Of a DNA stretch of 64,000 bases, positions 41,755 to 52,722 are shown one piece after another. The notes beneath the pieces are model-generated. The model was not told where the DNA came from. It searched no databases and saw only the letters and a list, made by a program, of their open reading frames with translations. Position 1 is the first letter of the stretch; every line of letters begins with the position of its first letter. The stretch is from Ornithodoros turicata (lineage: Eukaryota; Arthropoda; Arachnida; Ixodida; Argasidae). The position numbers were made by a program, and so were the translations under genes. The stretch is from contig NC_088206.1 in assembly GCF_037126465.1 (NCBI RefSeq), positions 71,675,687 through 71,739,686 on the forward strand. The letters are read 5' to 3'.

Positions 41755-41982
41755 AATGTACTGCCTGCGACGCCGTTGTCTGAAATCAGCACCCCGTGAT
41801 TTATCCCGTCTCAGATCACGAGGTGTTGTGCAAGATCATTTATTTCGAGTAAGAAACACGTGCAGCATATGGTCCACCTTTAAATACAATACTGGAACAA
41901 CATTTTCGATGGCAGTCCGAGAAATATGGGCAGCAGAACTATTGACAGGCGATTCCAGAAAACCGTGTCGTGAGCAGTACAA
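41755..41982. mobile_element. M8 MITE, copy 2
   Basis: AATGTACTGCCTGCGACGCC at the left; GTGTCGTGAGCAGTAC at the right. The middle (AGATCATTTATTT, GCAGCATATGGTCCACC, AAATACAATACTGG) is the complement of 12689-12921. A frame through both copies gives similar peptides, but differences fall at all codon positions, so the match is repeat homology, not a conserved protein. Confidence 0.7.
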
Positions 41983-43736
41983 CCGCTATCCGCTACACTA
42001 TTCAAACTAACGCGACACCGCAGTCGCAATAAATCTGAGAAAGTAAGGCCACATTGCCACCACGTGCATGTTCTACTATTTTTTCCAGTATATTGTACCC
42101 TCGTCGTAGAGGGATCCGTTGCACGAGTGTTCTGTAGTGGCTCACAAGTCAAGGCTCTCTTCCAGGCCGCGCAGTTCCCAACGAAGTTGTCCCAGGATGA
42201 GCGACTCCACCGAGCAACTTGCCGCCATATCGGCGGGCAGATGGTTCGCCAATAAAACGCCACCAACTGACCACGGTGCGCAAGATATGCGTATTTCATT
42301 TAGTTGAAGCATGTGAAGTCAAATGCTCAGAGTAAATAAAAAGTGCAAATCATTCTTTATCGTATTTATGCATCATAAAATCAAAAATCATAAATGTAAA
42401 TGTCAAATCATAACATGTAAAATCATATTTAAGTATTATGAGCGAAGGTTGCGATAGTAAGCGCGGCGTTTCCCCACTTTTTTCTTTCAATCATCATTAT
42501 CATCAAGCGTGACGTTGAATAGCCACCAAGGTGGCTACCAGGCGACAACGACGTTAATGATGATAATTCGGAATTTTGCGCCTCTACCGCGAAATATGAC
42601 CGAAAGCAAATCCCAGTACTTACCAGCACGAGGTCCACTACGTCATAGAGTCCACTACGGCAACCGTCATCGATTACTTGGCTGTAACAGCTCACGATGC
42701 GGTCGGTCGCCATTTGAATCTGTAATAGCACCAATGCACTTCTGAGTTCATTCGAAACCATATCCACGTGGCACCCTATCACACATGACGTCACGAAGCA
42801 TCAGACTTCACCACTATATATAGAACGGTAAAGGTCACCTCAAGCTTCGCCACCAATAGCTTTCGCACCACATGAAATAAAACGGCGTTGAGAACGCATC
42901 AAAATCACTCCAGTGTCTTTCAGACTGTAATTTGCTTCTTTTGGTCCCGCCGGTTCTGTACGTGAGCGAGCCACTTATCGCTGCACGGAGCATGCGCACT
43001 TATCAGCGCGCACCACGAGATAGTGAAGTCACGCAGTGCTTCGTCACCACGGGGAAGAGGGGCATTCTGATAAGGAGACGCAAGCACTGGGGCGGAATCT
43101 TTTATCGCACGTGCATGACAAGAGAATTTCCCAGGAGCTTGTCGCGAACACGATAGTGTATAAATAAAACGATATAGAAACGTAGTTCATGGAATGTTGT
43201 TGTTGTTATTTTTTCCTTCGCTCGAATTATGCTAGCAAACATTCAAGATACACAAGCAGAACAATACACAGACTGTAAAAAGTGCATTGGGGAGGACGTG
43301 TGCAAAACAAAACAAAGCACCGCACTGATAAGACAGCCACCCCCACGTGCTTGAACGTTTAGTACAATGTGTACTTGACCGTTCAGTACCGGCGGTGTGG
43401 CCATAGGGTAGCGCGCCTGTAGGTTGGAGGAACGACTGTTACGAGACTTTAGTTGGGTTTACTGCCGCCAGCGGCGCTGTAGGATGGATGGATGGATGGA
43501 TAACGGCCTTTCCTTTGTATCGGGCGGTAGCATACGCCGCCTAGCCTGCTAGAAAGTAGAAGAGAGCTACCATTTAGTTAATTAATGATTAATTAGTTAA
43601 TGAATAACACTGTGATTGAGCGCGCCCCCTTCACGTAGAAATCCCAAGGAGAGATCTTTATGATCCTTCTTCCAGGCGTCCGCATCGCAGCGGCATCCCT
43701 TTTCTCAAGGCCGTGCTCTGAATGGTGGTGTAGGGA
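41983..43736. other. No supported gene
   Basis: A small hairpin TAGCCACC-AA-GGTGGCTA lies at 42520-42537. A 121-residue minus frame (42429-42794) has no motif. A (GGAT)n run is at 43483-43502. Confidence 0.35.
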
Positions 43737-43889
43737 CCCAAGCAGCACAATGTACTGAAAGTCGAGTGCAATAGGGGTGGTCGGTATTCGTCTTATCAGA
43801 GTACTTCAGTTTCACGAGCCTGTTCAAGGGCATCCACCTACCCGTCCACCCCTATTGCACTCGACTTTCAGTACATTTTGCTGCTTGGG
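43737..43889. mobile_element. M2 fold-back MITE, copy 2 (153 bp)
   Basis: CCCAAGCAGCACAATGTACT to GTACATTTTGCTGCTTGGG, same orientation as copy 1, same length, slightly more diverged centre. Confidence 0.85.
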
Positions 43890-44507
43890 GAATGACATTT
43901 TCGCCTTTTTCCAGGCAGGGAACTCCGGTACACTCTCAACATCCGACGTCTGCTCGTGTAATTTATTGGCCTGTTGCAATAAAGCTTCGCCCGACGACCG
44001 CAGCGCCAACTGCCCTCTTCTATTGCAGAGCGCCCGTACTAGATGGCCGTGTCTGGTGCGTGTTCCCTGCTTTACCGGGAATTGCACCACGATTTTTCAG
44101 GGCCACAGTGTAGGCGATACATGCTTGTGAACGGTAAAACATCCGGTAAAACAGTAAATGGCACTGCACATCGCCCCAAATTATGCCGGAGATATCTAAA
44201 AGACGCTAGTTTGCGTCGATGTGAACCTGCGTTTCAAGTTTAACAGCAAAAGGAGGTTCGCTCCCGCGAATACCGAAACTTGTCCGGCTCTGACGTCACG
44301 ACGAGTATATCCGCCAATGAGAAGGCCGAAGGAGAGAGCGTGTGCTTCGAACAACCAATAGCAACGGCCTAGGCTCTCGCTTCTCTCAGTCATCACGTCA
44401 GGGTCTCACGTCTCTCAGTTGAAGGGCATGTATCTCGCTAATTACGAACGGTAGGAAAATGTTTCTTTCGTCTTCAACATTCTGACGTGAAGTGCGATGC
44501 ATGCAAC
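43890..44507. other. No recognised feature
   Basis: No supported gene or repeat. Confidence 0.35.
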
Positions 44508-44610
44508 AACAACAACAACTTTCTTCTCAACATGAGGAATGGGGAGTTTCATCGCCAGGGGGCGTTACTCTACCCCATTGCTGATGGCGACGTGGGGAAT
44601 GAAATAATGA
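44508..44610 (-). mobile_element. LINE 3' end (GTT-tailed family), copy 2, distal part
   Basis: Minus strand ends in (GTT)n at 44508-44521 after the GAATGGGGAGTTTCATCGCC and GGGGCGTTACTCTACCCC blocks (plus-strand spelling). It is cut at 44610 by an insertion and resumes at 44872. Confidence 0.8.
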
Positions 44611-44859
44611 TCTCTTTTAAAATGGATAAAATACCCCAGTGCGAAGGTAAAACAATGGGACGAGACGATCACAGACAAAGGGACGACGCACAGTACTGAC
44701 TGCAACCAAAAGAATTTATTTCCGTCACTATCTCCTTTTAAACTAATACCCTCTCTCCACACTAACTACAGCATCACGTGAGAATACATTCTACACAAGA
44801 AAACATTTTAAGAATCCATTTTAAAAGATGTCATACCAACCCGCCCAAATGTTAACCTT
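44611..44859. mobile_element. 249 bp insertion flanked by a 12 bp target duplication
   Basis: ATGAAATAATGA occurs at 44599-44610 and exactly again at 44860-44871, splitting a LINE 3' UTR that is continuous in the other copies. The insert has TCTTTTAAAATGGAT (44613-44627) and its exact complement at 44814-44828, 31 bases from the right edge. It has no poly(A) or simple tail on either side. The minus strand reads CAGTACTGTGCGTCGTCCCT and GATCGTCTCGTCCCATTG. A 12-base duplication is typical of LINE-type retroposition (knowledge); the insert itself I do not recognise. Confidence 0.75.
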
Positions 44860-44871
44860 ATGAAATAATGA

Positions 44872-45237
44872 GCCCCTTCACAATAAGGATCGAAGTCCTA
44901 TGGTGTCCAACAACGTCAAAAGAGCTTTGAGGGCACAGCGTTGGAACAAGCAATTCTGGGAGTGGGGGGGGGGGGGGGGGGGGGGCGAGAGTCCAGCTGG
45001 TTAAGATACCCGGAGAGTGTGGTTCGGGAAGGTTGGTATAGTGTGGACAATGGAGAATAATTTGCTCTAGATCTTCTAGAACACCGCAGTGACAGCATTT
45101 GGGAAAGTCGACTTGTCCCAAGCGGTAACGCCACTGAGCTGCAAGAGCTACATCGGGTCGCATTCGATGGAACAATGCATGCATGATGCAACGAAACACA
45201 TATGTTACAGCGTCGCAAGCGCTTTTAGCGGGCCTTA
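44872..45237 (-). pseudogene. LINE C-terminal zinc-knuckle and 3' UTR, proximal part
   Basis: Minus frame ending near 44990 contains ALAAQWRYRLGQVDF, CCHCGVLEDLEQIILHCPHY; the CxxCxxxExxxxIxxHCP motif matches the fragments at 40297 and 59540. A G-run (44966-44986) lies at the place where the 59540 copy has (GA)n(G)n. It is cut on its 5' side by the MITE at 45238. Confidence 0.75.
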
Positions 45238-45456
45238 GGCTCGGTTTCACCAACGCCGATTAACGCTTAAGCCGAGATCAACGGTCCCTTAACTCGAACT
45301 TAACGCTTAAATGTGCTTCACAAAAGGGAGTTATTGTTGCTGAAACATTTGTCACGTCACCAACTAACGTTTACAAAAAAGAATTGAGCGTTAACTTCAA
45401 GTTTTAACAACGCTTGATCTCGGTTCAAAGTTAACCAGCGTTGGTGAAACCGGGCC
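45238..45456. mobile_element. TTA-flanked MITE (PIF/Harbinger-like), 219 bp
   Basis: GGCTCGGTTTCACCAACGC on the left and GCGTTGGTGAAACCGGGCC on the right, flanked by TTA at 45235-45237 and 45457-45459. Inside are GTTAACxxxxAAGTT-like repeats in both orientations. Non-coding. Confidence 0.85.
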
Positions 45457-45459
45457 TTA

Positions 45460-46164
45460 GTGGTCTATAGTTGGCGTTGGCTCCGGCCATTGCGTATCCC
45501 TTCCCTCCTCCCGTCAATTCACAACACCCCTACAACTCCTCCAAACTGCACAACCGCATAATTTGCGCGTAAAAAAAAAAAGAGTGCCAGTAACCTAGAG
45601 AGTAAATTCTCTCCGTGGCATTCGGCCAACGCTTCATGAATGAAGGGTGCTCTGTTCGTGCGATGTCTCTGTCAAGGTACTACACGAGAGACAGGTGCAA
45701 CAAAGTATTAAAGCGAATAATTCGAAAAAAAGAAAGAAAGAAGGAATGTCTCCTCTGTCCTTTTGCGGGCCTTCGTAAGAATCGAACGTCATGACTGCCG
45801 CCGCCAACTTTTCTTTCTTTTTTCTTTTTTTCGCCGAAGGGAGGAGCGAGTACCTAAAAATGGCGTCCGTGAGTGCACACACCCTGAGCACGTAATCCGT
45901 CATGATGGAGCAATACGTTTTGATAGGCATCGGCAAAACTGTGTCGCCCGCAGACAGCTCGAAATAGGCTGATTGAGTAGACGAGATACGTCTTGATTAT
46001 CTGCCTTGTTGTTGTTGTTTTTAATTCCTACTAGGGTGTGACGACTTGCCAGTGAAGAAACGATGTCATTCACTCTGTACTGTAAGCAGCAGACAGACAA
46101 GTTAATTTGGCGGCATAGTTTAACAGCTTGTTGATTGTAAACCCTGCACAACAAGTTTTACGTG
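45460..46164. other. No recognised feature
   Basis: Frames across GAAA-rich runs (45730-45830) look spurious. Confidence 0.35.
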
Positions 46165-46559
46165 TGATAAGGGACGCCAAATATTTTTAATTTGCTAGTG
46201 AAATTGTAGTGAAACGGCTCCGGGCGACGTCTGGTGGGAAATAATCCCCAGTTGGTCGAGCAACAGTGATCGATGTTCCCGACTGGCTGGCTACTCATGA
46301 TGAGTACGTAGCCGATACGTAGCCGACTTTTTGTTTCAATAGACACAGTGTTATACGCATGCAATGTAGCTTTGGCGCCGTACTTGACTTGCAATGAGCA
46401 GTTTGGTGGGGACTTCCACGGAATGTTGACCTTAATTTTGAATTTTAATTTAACCACGAGCACAATTGGGACGAAAATTGTGACGTAACAGTACTACGGG
46501 CTCGTGCTATCGAACTCATAAATTTTCTGATTTTGCAAGTCTACCGCTCTACAGTGCCT
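46165..46559 (-). mobile_element. M7 TTAA MITE, copy 2, partial
   Basis: Ends at 46559 with CTCTACAGTGCCT followed by TTAA (46560-46563). Reading inward on minus it follows copy 1: CGATAG, then ACATTGCATGCGTATAACAC (46350-46370), then diverges. The opposite end is missing. Confidence 0.6.
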
Positions 46560-46671
46560 TTAATAACTGTTGGTAATACGTACTTCGGTACTATCGTCTC
46601 CACCGTTTTCATCATTTATATCTAATCTAATCTCACGCTCATTACATATATCGTGTCTGTATGTATATACG

Positions 46672-46925
46672 TCAGTAAAGCCTCGCTATAACGAAGTCAA
46701 TATGACCGCGGGGGGGGGGGGGGAATCGATATAAGCGGAAGTGCCACAGGCACAGTGACCGCATCCTCGGAAGCGCCCTGAAACATGGTGTTTAAAAAAA
46801 AAGTGTTCAAATAAAGAAAACTAATATTACGACACTACAATTCTATTCGCGTGTATTTCGGTCTGGATTGGAACTTTGAATAAAGCGATAATTCGAATAA
46901 GGAGGTATCGTTATAAAGAGGGTAT
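46672..46925. mobile_element. Pogo/Tigger-like MITE, diverged
   Basis: CAGTAAAGCCTCGCTATAAC on the left, GGTATCGTTATAAAGAGGGT on the right; the interior has GATATAAGCGGAAGT and a G-run at 46710-46722. The ..CCTCG.TATAACGAAG style is typical of Tigger-type ends (knowledge). Confidence 0.5.
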
Positions 46926-47934
46926 AGAGAGGGTGCGAACGTTAAAAGATGAGTTGCACAGGGAGAACTTTTGTGAAGGTCCATGTATAACGGGTACTAT
47001 GTACTGAGAGAGAAACTAATCCACGCTCACAGATGGCGTCGCTTGTAATCTTACGTGTCTTGTGTCGTAAAAGGTTGCAAGTGTCCATACTGATTCGGGT
47101 CATGCATAATCTATTTCAGCAGATCGTAGACATAGTATATAACTTTCGAGAATTATTTCGATAATTACTCGGATCAACAGATATGCACGTAAATCGATAA
47201 TATGCGCTCCAGCGCTTTTGATCTCCGAAGTCTTTGTGACAGCTAAGGCTTCCCCCACATCAGGTCGTTGGTCCCATATTTAAAATATACACACACAAAA
47301 AAAAAGTTATGAAAACGCACAAAACAGGATAAGATGAGCACAAGCGTCCTAATCTCTAACACGAGCATCCAAACAGACAAAATCCCCTCACTGCAAGAGC
47401 CTTTCACAAAAGAGCGTTCCAGACCCTATAAACACACGCCTAACTTTGCCCACAGCCTCACACAAAGAGGAGTATATCAAAGCCACGCACGGGGGCGCTG
47501 CCGTAGCAGGGAAACGTTATAGCGGCATGCGTCACAAAGTGACATGGTCTTGACACTTCCAAAAGTTTTATTCCTCCGAGAGATCACCGCGTATATAGTG
47601 GCGTCAGAAGTTTGACGCGTTTCAGATGCAATGATCTATCTAGTAGGGAGGAGGGCAGCCGGGTATGAGACGAGGTGGGTTAAAGTGACAGCACTTACTC
47701 GAGTTGCAACTTGTTTGCTGATGCCTCGACGATGCATTATTATCGGTGGTTACGTTAGGCGTCGACAATATATACTTCGAAGTGGGGAAAATCTGGAAGG
47801 ATTTGCCAGCCGAGAGTATACGGTTATACGGTAGCGAAAATGTGGTGCATATTTTATGGTGAGTGCGGTGAGGAAAAGTATAGGCTACTTTTGATACAGC
47901 GTGGTTTTAGATTTTTTTTTGTCTATGTCTACGA
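46926..47934. other. No recognised feature
   Basis: No supported gene or repeat. Confidence 0.35.
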
Positions 47935-48050
47935 GCGATGTAGAGGAGCAGGCAGGTGAAGAAAGGACAGCAGGAAGGAATGCGATGCTTAGGTTTTAGT
48001 ATGTATGCTGGGCCGACTTCGCGGGCAGCTGTGATGTCATCTGCTTGTTA
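47935..48050 (-). mobile_element. SINE-A middle fragment
   Basis: Plus strand: GAAAGGACAGCAGGAAGGAA and GCTGGGCCGACTTCGCGGG. Both ends are missing. Confidence 0.65.
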
Positions 48051-48214
48051 CTCTGCTGCACCCCTTTACCGCAGCTTGGAGCATCATGGTATAGCTGCTT
48101 TTGCACCACTGAACACAATCATCACCACCATCATCACAATCTCGGCTTCTGTATAGTCATCATGATTTAGTATCTCGCGAGGTGTACACGATAACGGCTC
48201 TGAAAGCGTGATAA

Positions 48215-48367
48215 CCCAAGCAGCACAATGTACTGAAAGTTGAGTGCAATAGGGGTGGACGGGTAGGTGGAAGGCCTTGAACAGGCTCGTGCAACTAAAG
48301 AACATTGATAAGACACATACCGTCCACCCCTATTGCACTCGACTTTCAGTACATTGTGCTGCTTGGG
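48215..48367. mobile_element. M2 fold-back MITE, copy 3 (153 bp, inverted)
   Basis: Same ends as the other copies, but the asymmetric centre (GGTAGGTGGAAGGCCTTGAA..) is inverted relative to copies 1, 2 and 4. Confidence 0.85.
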
Positions 48368-48392
48368 AAGCCAATCACCTTATTCCATTGAT

Positions 48393-48545
48393 CCCAAGCA
48401 GCACAATGTACCGAAAGTCGAGTGCAATAGGGGTGGACGGTATGTGTCTTATCAATGTTCTTAAGCTTCACGAGTCTGTTCAAGGTCGTTCCACCTACCC
48501 GTCCACCCCCATTACACTCGACTTTCAGTACATTGTGCTGCTTGG
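48393..48545. mobile_element. M2 fold-back MITE, copy 4 (153 bp)
   Basis: CCCAAGCAGCACAATGTACC to TACATTGTGCTGCTTGG, 25 bases after copy 3 and in the opposite orientation. Confidence 0.85.
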
Positions 48546-48642
48546 AATATGAGTGACGTCACGTTCCTAACCTTTGATTTGATAGTTTCGATTACCGTTC
48601 CGTTTCCGATGGGTTCTTGCGGTCTACTAAAGCTCCACATTA

Positions 48643-48808
48643 GAGAGTTTTAGTATATCGTACGCTATCACTTTTGCGTACGTAATCGATAGCGTTGCTG
48701 GTTCTGCGCACGCCCATAAGAGAAAGAGAGCTTCGCGCAGTGCGCAGAACCGCCAACGCTATCTGTTACGTACGCTATCGCCTTTGCGTACGATGTACTA
48801 AAACTCTC
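48643..48808. mobile_element. M1 fold-back MITE, copy 4
   Basis: GAGAGTTTTAGTATATCGTA to TACTAAAACTCTC, TA on both sides (48641-48642, 48809-48810). Its central GCGCGAAGCTCTCT block is inverted relative to copy 1. Confidence 0.85.
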
Positions 48809-48810
48809 TA

Positions 48811-49537
48811 TTATCACCAGCTATCGCTACCTTGCGAATGACAAAGACGGCCTGACGTGAGAAAAGTATTCCCAAGCGCAATCGAATACACACACACACG
48901 CGCGCGCGCGCGGAATCATCGTAACCGATAGTAGCAATCAATGCAGGGACACGTCTGTGCCGCCAACGCAAAAAAAAAGAAAAAAAGAAAGAAAAACACA
49001 ACATCGCGTACAAGGTCGAAACACTGATTTCATCCCGGAAGCAGCACCTCACGAAGGCCGGGGCCACGCACAACACTCTATCAACCCATACCTATACTTC
49101 ATATACGTATCCTGTTTTTAAAAAAAAACACCTACAGTATACTGCACTTAAGAAGCCGTGGAAATACATATTTAAAAGAGAGAAGAAGAAGAAGAAAAAA
49201 AAAAGCGCACCATGCGGAAAAGATGCGATTGGGAGAAGCTACTTTTCGATGAAGGGCAAGCCCCTGGGTCACGTTCATTTCACGGTTAGCAATGACTGTG
49301 TGTTCCCCGCACGAGTAACACCTGCGCCAGGTCGTTTCGGTAAAGCCGCACCTCACGCTTTCAGCGATGGCTTCGGTCGAAAGGCAGTCGAAGTGGCTAT
49401 ATCGGTTCCTTCGTGAGTGCTAGTGTTGTCGAGATCAGTATCTGCTTCTTTCGCCGGACGAGTCAATTAGAATTGTTTATCGTTTCCGTTATTTGCGCCC
49501 GATGTGTTTAAATTTGGGTGGCTATTTCAAAGACCTA
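48811..49537. other. No recognised feature
   Basis: (CA)n(CG)n at about 48889-48911. Frames lack motifs. Confidence 0.35.
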
Positions 49538-49786
49538 CACTCTTAAAAATGAACTTCACCGCATAGCACTCTCCTAGCCAACCATCATCTCGAACGATAT
49601 CGTTATCTTCCCTGATTTGTTGGAAACGCGAGGCGTACGCCAATTTTGTGACAATTATGAACTGCATAAGTGTCACAAAAAAGGCGTACGCCCCCCGTTT
49701 TCAGCAAATCAGGGGAAAGAACGATGTCATTCGAGATGGTGGTTGGCTAGGAGCGTGCTATGCGGTGAAGTTCATTTTTAAGAGTG
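49538..49786. mobile_element. M3 fold-back MITE, copy 1 (249 bp)
   Basis: CACTCTTAAAAATGAACTTC on the left and GAAGTTCATTTTTAAGAGTG on the right are exact complements, with TA flanks (49536-49537, 49787-49788). The arms run through TAGCCAACCATCATCTCGAA and GGCGTACGCC to within about 40 bases of the centre. Confidence 0.9.
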
Positions 49787-51021
49787 TATAGTCACCGGTT
49801 TTTTGTTTGTTTGTTTTTTCCTAAAAGTCTGTGTTTTATTTGTTTTATGTGTGGTCAGATGCACCAGACGACTAGAGGCTACCACTAAAGAATGTCGAAG
49901 TCGTAACCTTTGGAGGGTGCATGTACCTCGAAATAAAGTGACAGAAATCCCCGTTGCGCAGTCGCGCGCGGAAATCTGTCAAAGGCGAACCTAGACTAAC
50001 CTGGACATATAAATGCAAACACCGAACTTGAACTAACTTGATAATAAACTAATCAACGTGCTGCTTCGTCGTGTCCATGCTGGCTGAGCTTAACGGCTAC
50101 TAAAATGTGGCTATCGTTCGCTAAGACGACTTGGACAGACATCGAAAACCCGTGAATTTGAGTGGTTTAATAGTGATGTCCTGTTTCGAAAACACGGCAT
50201 ATCCTCTTACGAAGCAATCCGGCATTCTCCATGATGCTCATTGTTTCGAGAACGTGATTTTCGAGTTCGGGGATTTCGCAACCAGGAATATCGAGGTCCT
50301 CCCCTTTGTATGCGATTACGAGATCAAAATAGGATCAAACGAAAAATTGAGAGAACTGTTGGAATTCACGTGCTCAGCACAGTTTTATCCCCCAAATGAA
50401 ATAAGATGATACTTGAATAAGTTGAACACATTTCCGCAACTATATCTGATAACGAGCCCAACCTGACTTTTACCCCTGATGGTTAACTTGCAGGAAGGCG
50501 TTCCTGTGACCTTGCACGTCAAGTTCGTCGCCCTTCGCCAGCCCTTATAAACGCAGAAACCACTTTCGTCTCAAACCAGTTTATTTCAGACGAGATAAAT
50601 GAGCGCAGTGATTAGTATATATATACTCCCTTCAACTATACCTACGCAATTATGATCATCCTCTCACCTTGCACTTATCTCAGCGGAATGATATACAAGT
50701 AACGTATCACTTTTCAGGCCTCTCTGAAACAATAGCGGAGCTCATTACACAAATGGACAAATGCAAGGGTCATGCCTTACACGCGGCATCGTGGCACACT
50801 TTGTACCGGGTTTCGGTTGACAACAATGAATGTGATTTTTTTTTTTTTGCCACCTCGCGGCAAATGCAAGAACTAAGTCGCGTGCAAGAACACCTTTACA
50901 TAGAAAGGATAGGGTTAAAATGCGGATGGTAGCATATAAGATGACTTTTCACGATGGCTTTTGGATGTTAAGAAAGTCTGCCTCATTTCCCGATTCCATA
51001 TTTTTTTATACGTGTATACAT
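49787..51021. other. No supported gene
   Basis: Frames at 50131-50409 and 50669-50932 have no initiating ATG at their start and no recognised motif. GTTTCGA(A/G)AAC recurs near 50182 and 50246. Confidence 0.35.
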
Positions 51022-51240
51022 TAGCACCGCGAAGCAACGGTGGCTGTATACAGACGTGGACGTATGGAGAGAGGAGAAAAGGAATGAAATGGAGGGACAT
51101 ACGATAATATTCGCCCTGTGTCGACCTAGCCCGCTAGAAAATCCAGGAAATGTCTCAAGCAGAATATATAGTTGGTGGTGATTCGCTCCCGTTACCTGCC
51201 CGTTATTTATTACGACCTTGGAACTGCCACCAATGAGCTG
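51022..51240 (-). mobile_element. SINE-A, diverged
   Basis: Plus strand: TTAGCACCGCGAAGCAACGG, GAGAGAGGAGAAAAGGAATG, CTAGAAAATCCAGGAAATG and CTTGGAACTGCCACCAATGA at the head end. The B box is mutated to GATTCGCTCCCG. Confidence 0.75.
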
Positions 51241-51859
51241 ATGCTGTACCCCAAAACGCCACGCAACTGGTTCCACACGATGCTAGCCACAAAATTAGCG
51301 TTGACACAGCAGCGCTTGCCTTCGCCAGGCAAGGCTTGGAACCGCCTTAAAATAGCCAGACATTCCTCGGGGCAGTGATCCATCTTGAAGTCGAAAACCG
51401 TGACTGAAAACGTGGCCTCCGCCAAGAAACCCTTCCAACCAATTGAATGATAAGATAACACATCCGACCTGCACTCAACGGCAGCAATTGAAGACGTTTC
51501 CTTATATACCAAACAGATAGAGAACAAAAGGAGCGGGAAAAAAAGTTTAATAACTGTCGAGCTCGTTTGGCCAAGTGACAACCGGTACAGGACTTCGTCA
51601 CGAACATCCTTTATAAATAGCAGGGGCGAGGGTAATGTTACAGAATACTAGGGTTAGTTGCTCTAATTTCGGTCGGTGCGAAAGGCGGGGCAACAGCCTT
51701 AGACTTGCGTCACCACCAGGGTTTCTGCGAAGTGGCAGCGCAGAGATCATCTTTGTGCGGGGTCGGTCGTGTCGGTACAAGGTCGGGGGAATATTTTCGG
51801 TATAGAAAGGATGCAGAAAGGACCATGCTAGCAGGTTTCCTTATTTAATTCAGCGACTG
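51241..51859. other. No recognised feature
   Basis: No supported gene or repeat. Confidence 0.35.
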
Positions 51860-51970
51860 TGGTTATATGAGCAGCCTATGGGCGTGCGTGGACAGATGCA
51901 TAGAGAACAGCAGGAAAGAATGGCGACGGGGTTAGTCTGGTTCCGGGCTGATTTCAAAAGATCTGTCTGA
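51860..51970 (-). mobile_element. SINE-A fragment
   Basis: Plus strand: CATAGAGAACAGCAGGAAAG and TCCGGGCTGATTTCAAAAG; strongly diverged. Confidence 0.55.
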
Positions 51971-51999
51971 ATTCAGGGGCGGGTCCAGGATCTTTCTGA

Positions 52000-52105
52000 A
52001 GCACGATATGGCGATTTAAGCGCTATCGCCGCGGCAGCGGCTTGAAGCTCGTTGGTGGTATCCCATAAGCTGCTGAAGATTCTGAGGTGTTGGGTTCGAA
52101 TTCTA
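52000..52105 (+). mobile_element. SINE-A, 5' part (split by M4 copy 2)
   Basis: Type 1 head: GCTCGTTGGTGGTATCCCAT, GCTGAAGATTCTGAGGTG, TTGGGTTCGAATTC (B box). It stops at TA where M4 begins and resumes at 52625. Confidence 0.7.
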
Positions 52106-52624
52106 CACTCTAAGAAAAAAAGGAGTTCTTTTACTCCTTTTGGGGAGTAATTGCATTGCCACAAAAAATAGTCCCTTTCGGGAGTAAATGAATGACACCG
52201 AGTGAAGACCGCATTTCACGCGCTGTTGTAAGAGTTCCGGGTACATAATTGGAGCGCATGCATGAAAATACTTTGAAGCAAACCGTCAACCGTGATATAT
52301 CGAGTGATATAAAATCTTGCGCCATACTAGGGCACAATTTGCGAAGAAAGATACGCTAACTGTTTCTTACTCTGTATGGCTGGAAAATTGCTACGTTGTC
52401 TGAGTTATACAGCCTTATGTCGTTCAAATTGACCAAGGGCACATATTTACGTAGACTTTTGCATTCAGGAGACCATTCGCGAAGTTTAGTGACAATTTGC
52501 AGTCCTGGGGAGTAAATGTCGGGACTAAATGTTAGGTTAGGGGACTAAAATGGGGAGTAATTGCAGACTAGGGGAGTAGAAGCTGCAATTACTCCCCGTT
52601 TTACTCCTTTTTTTTTTTAGAGTG
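52106..52624. mobile_element. M4 MITE, copy 2, inside a SINE-A
   Basis: CACTCTAAGAAAAAAAGGAG on the left and its complement ending TTTTTAGAGTG on the right; TA at 52104-52105 and 52625-52626. The interior has GGGGAGTAATTGCA, TTGACCAAGGGCACATATTT and GGGGAGTAGAAGCTGC. Non-coding, 519 bp. Confidence 0.85.
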
Positions 52625-52722
52625 TACCCCCAGCTGTGCTGTATGATGTTTCCGCTGGATTTTCCGGCAGACATCCCAGAACTCGTAGCCATAGTTGCTT
52701 CGCGGCGCTAACACACACACAA
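52625..52722 (+). mobile_element. SINE-A, 3' part (split by M4 copy 2)
   Basis: CCCAGCTGTGCTGTATGATG resumes the head/body junction, then TGGATTTTCCGGCAGAC and an internal deletion to AGCCATAGTTGCTTCGCGGC, ending GCTAACACACACAC. Confidence 0.75.

Noticed and set aside
41755..42010. Conserved protein shared with 12563-12808
   Set aside because: Substitutions fall on all codon positions and one copy has a stop; the similarity is explained by an M8 MITE.
50131..50932. Pair of plus-strand frames as a split gene
   Set aside because: No splice sites, no ATG at the frame start and no motif support joining them.
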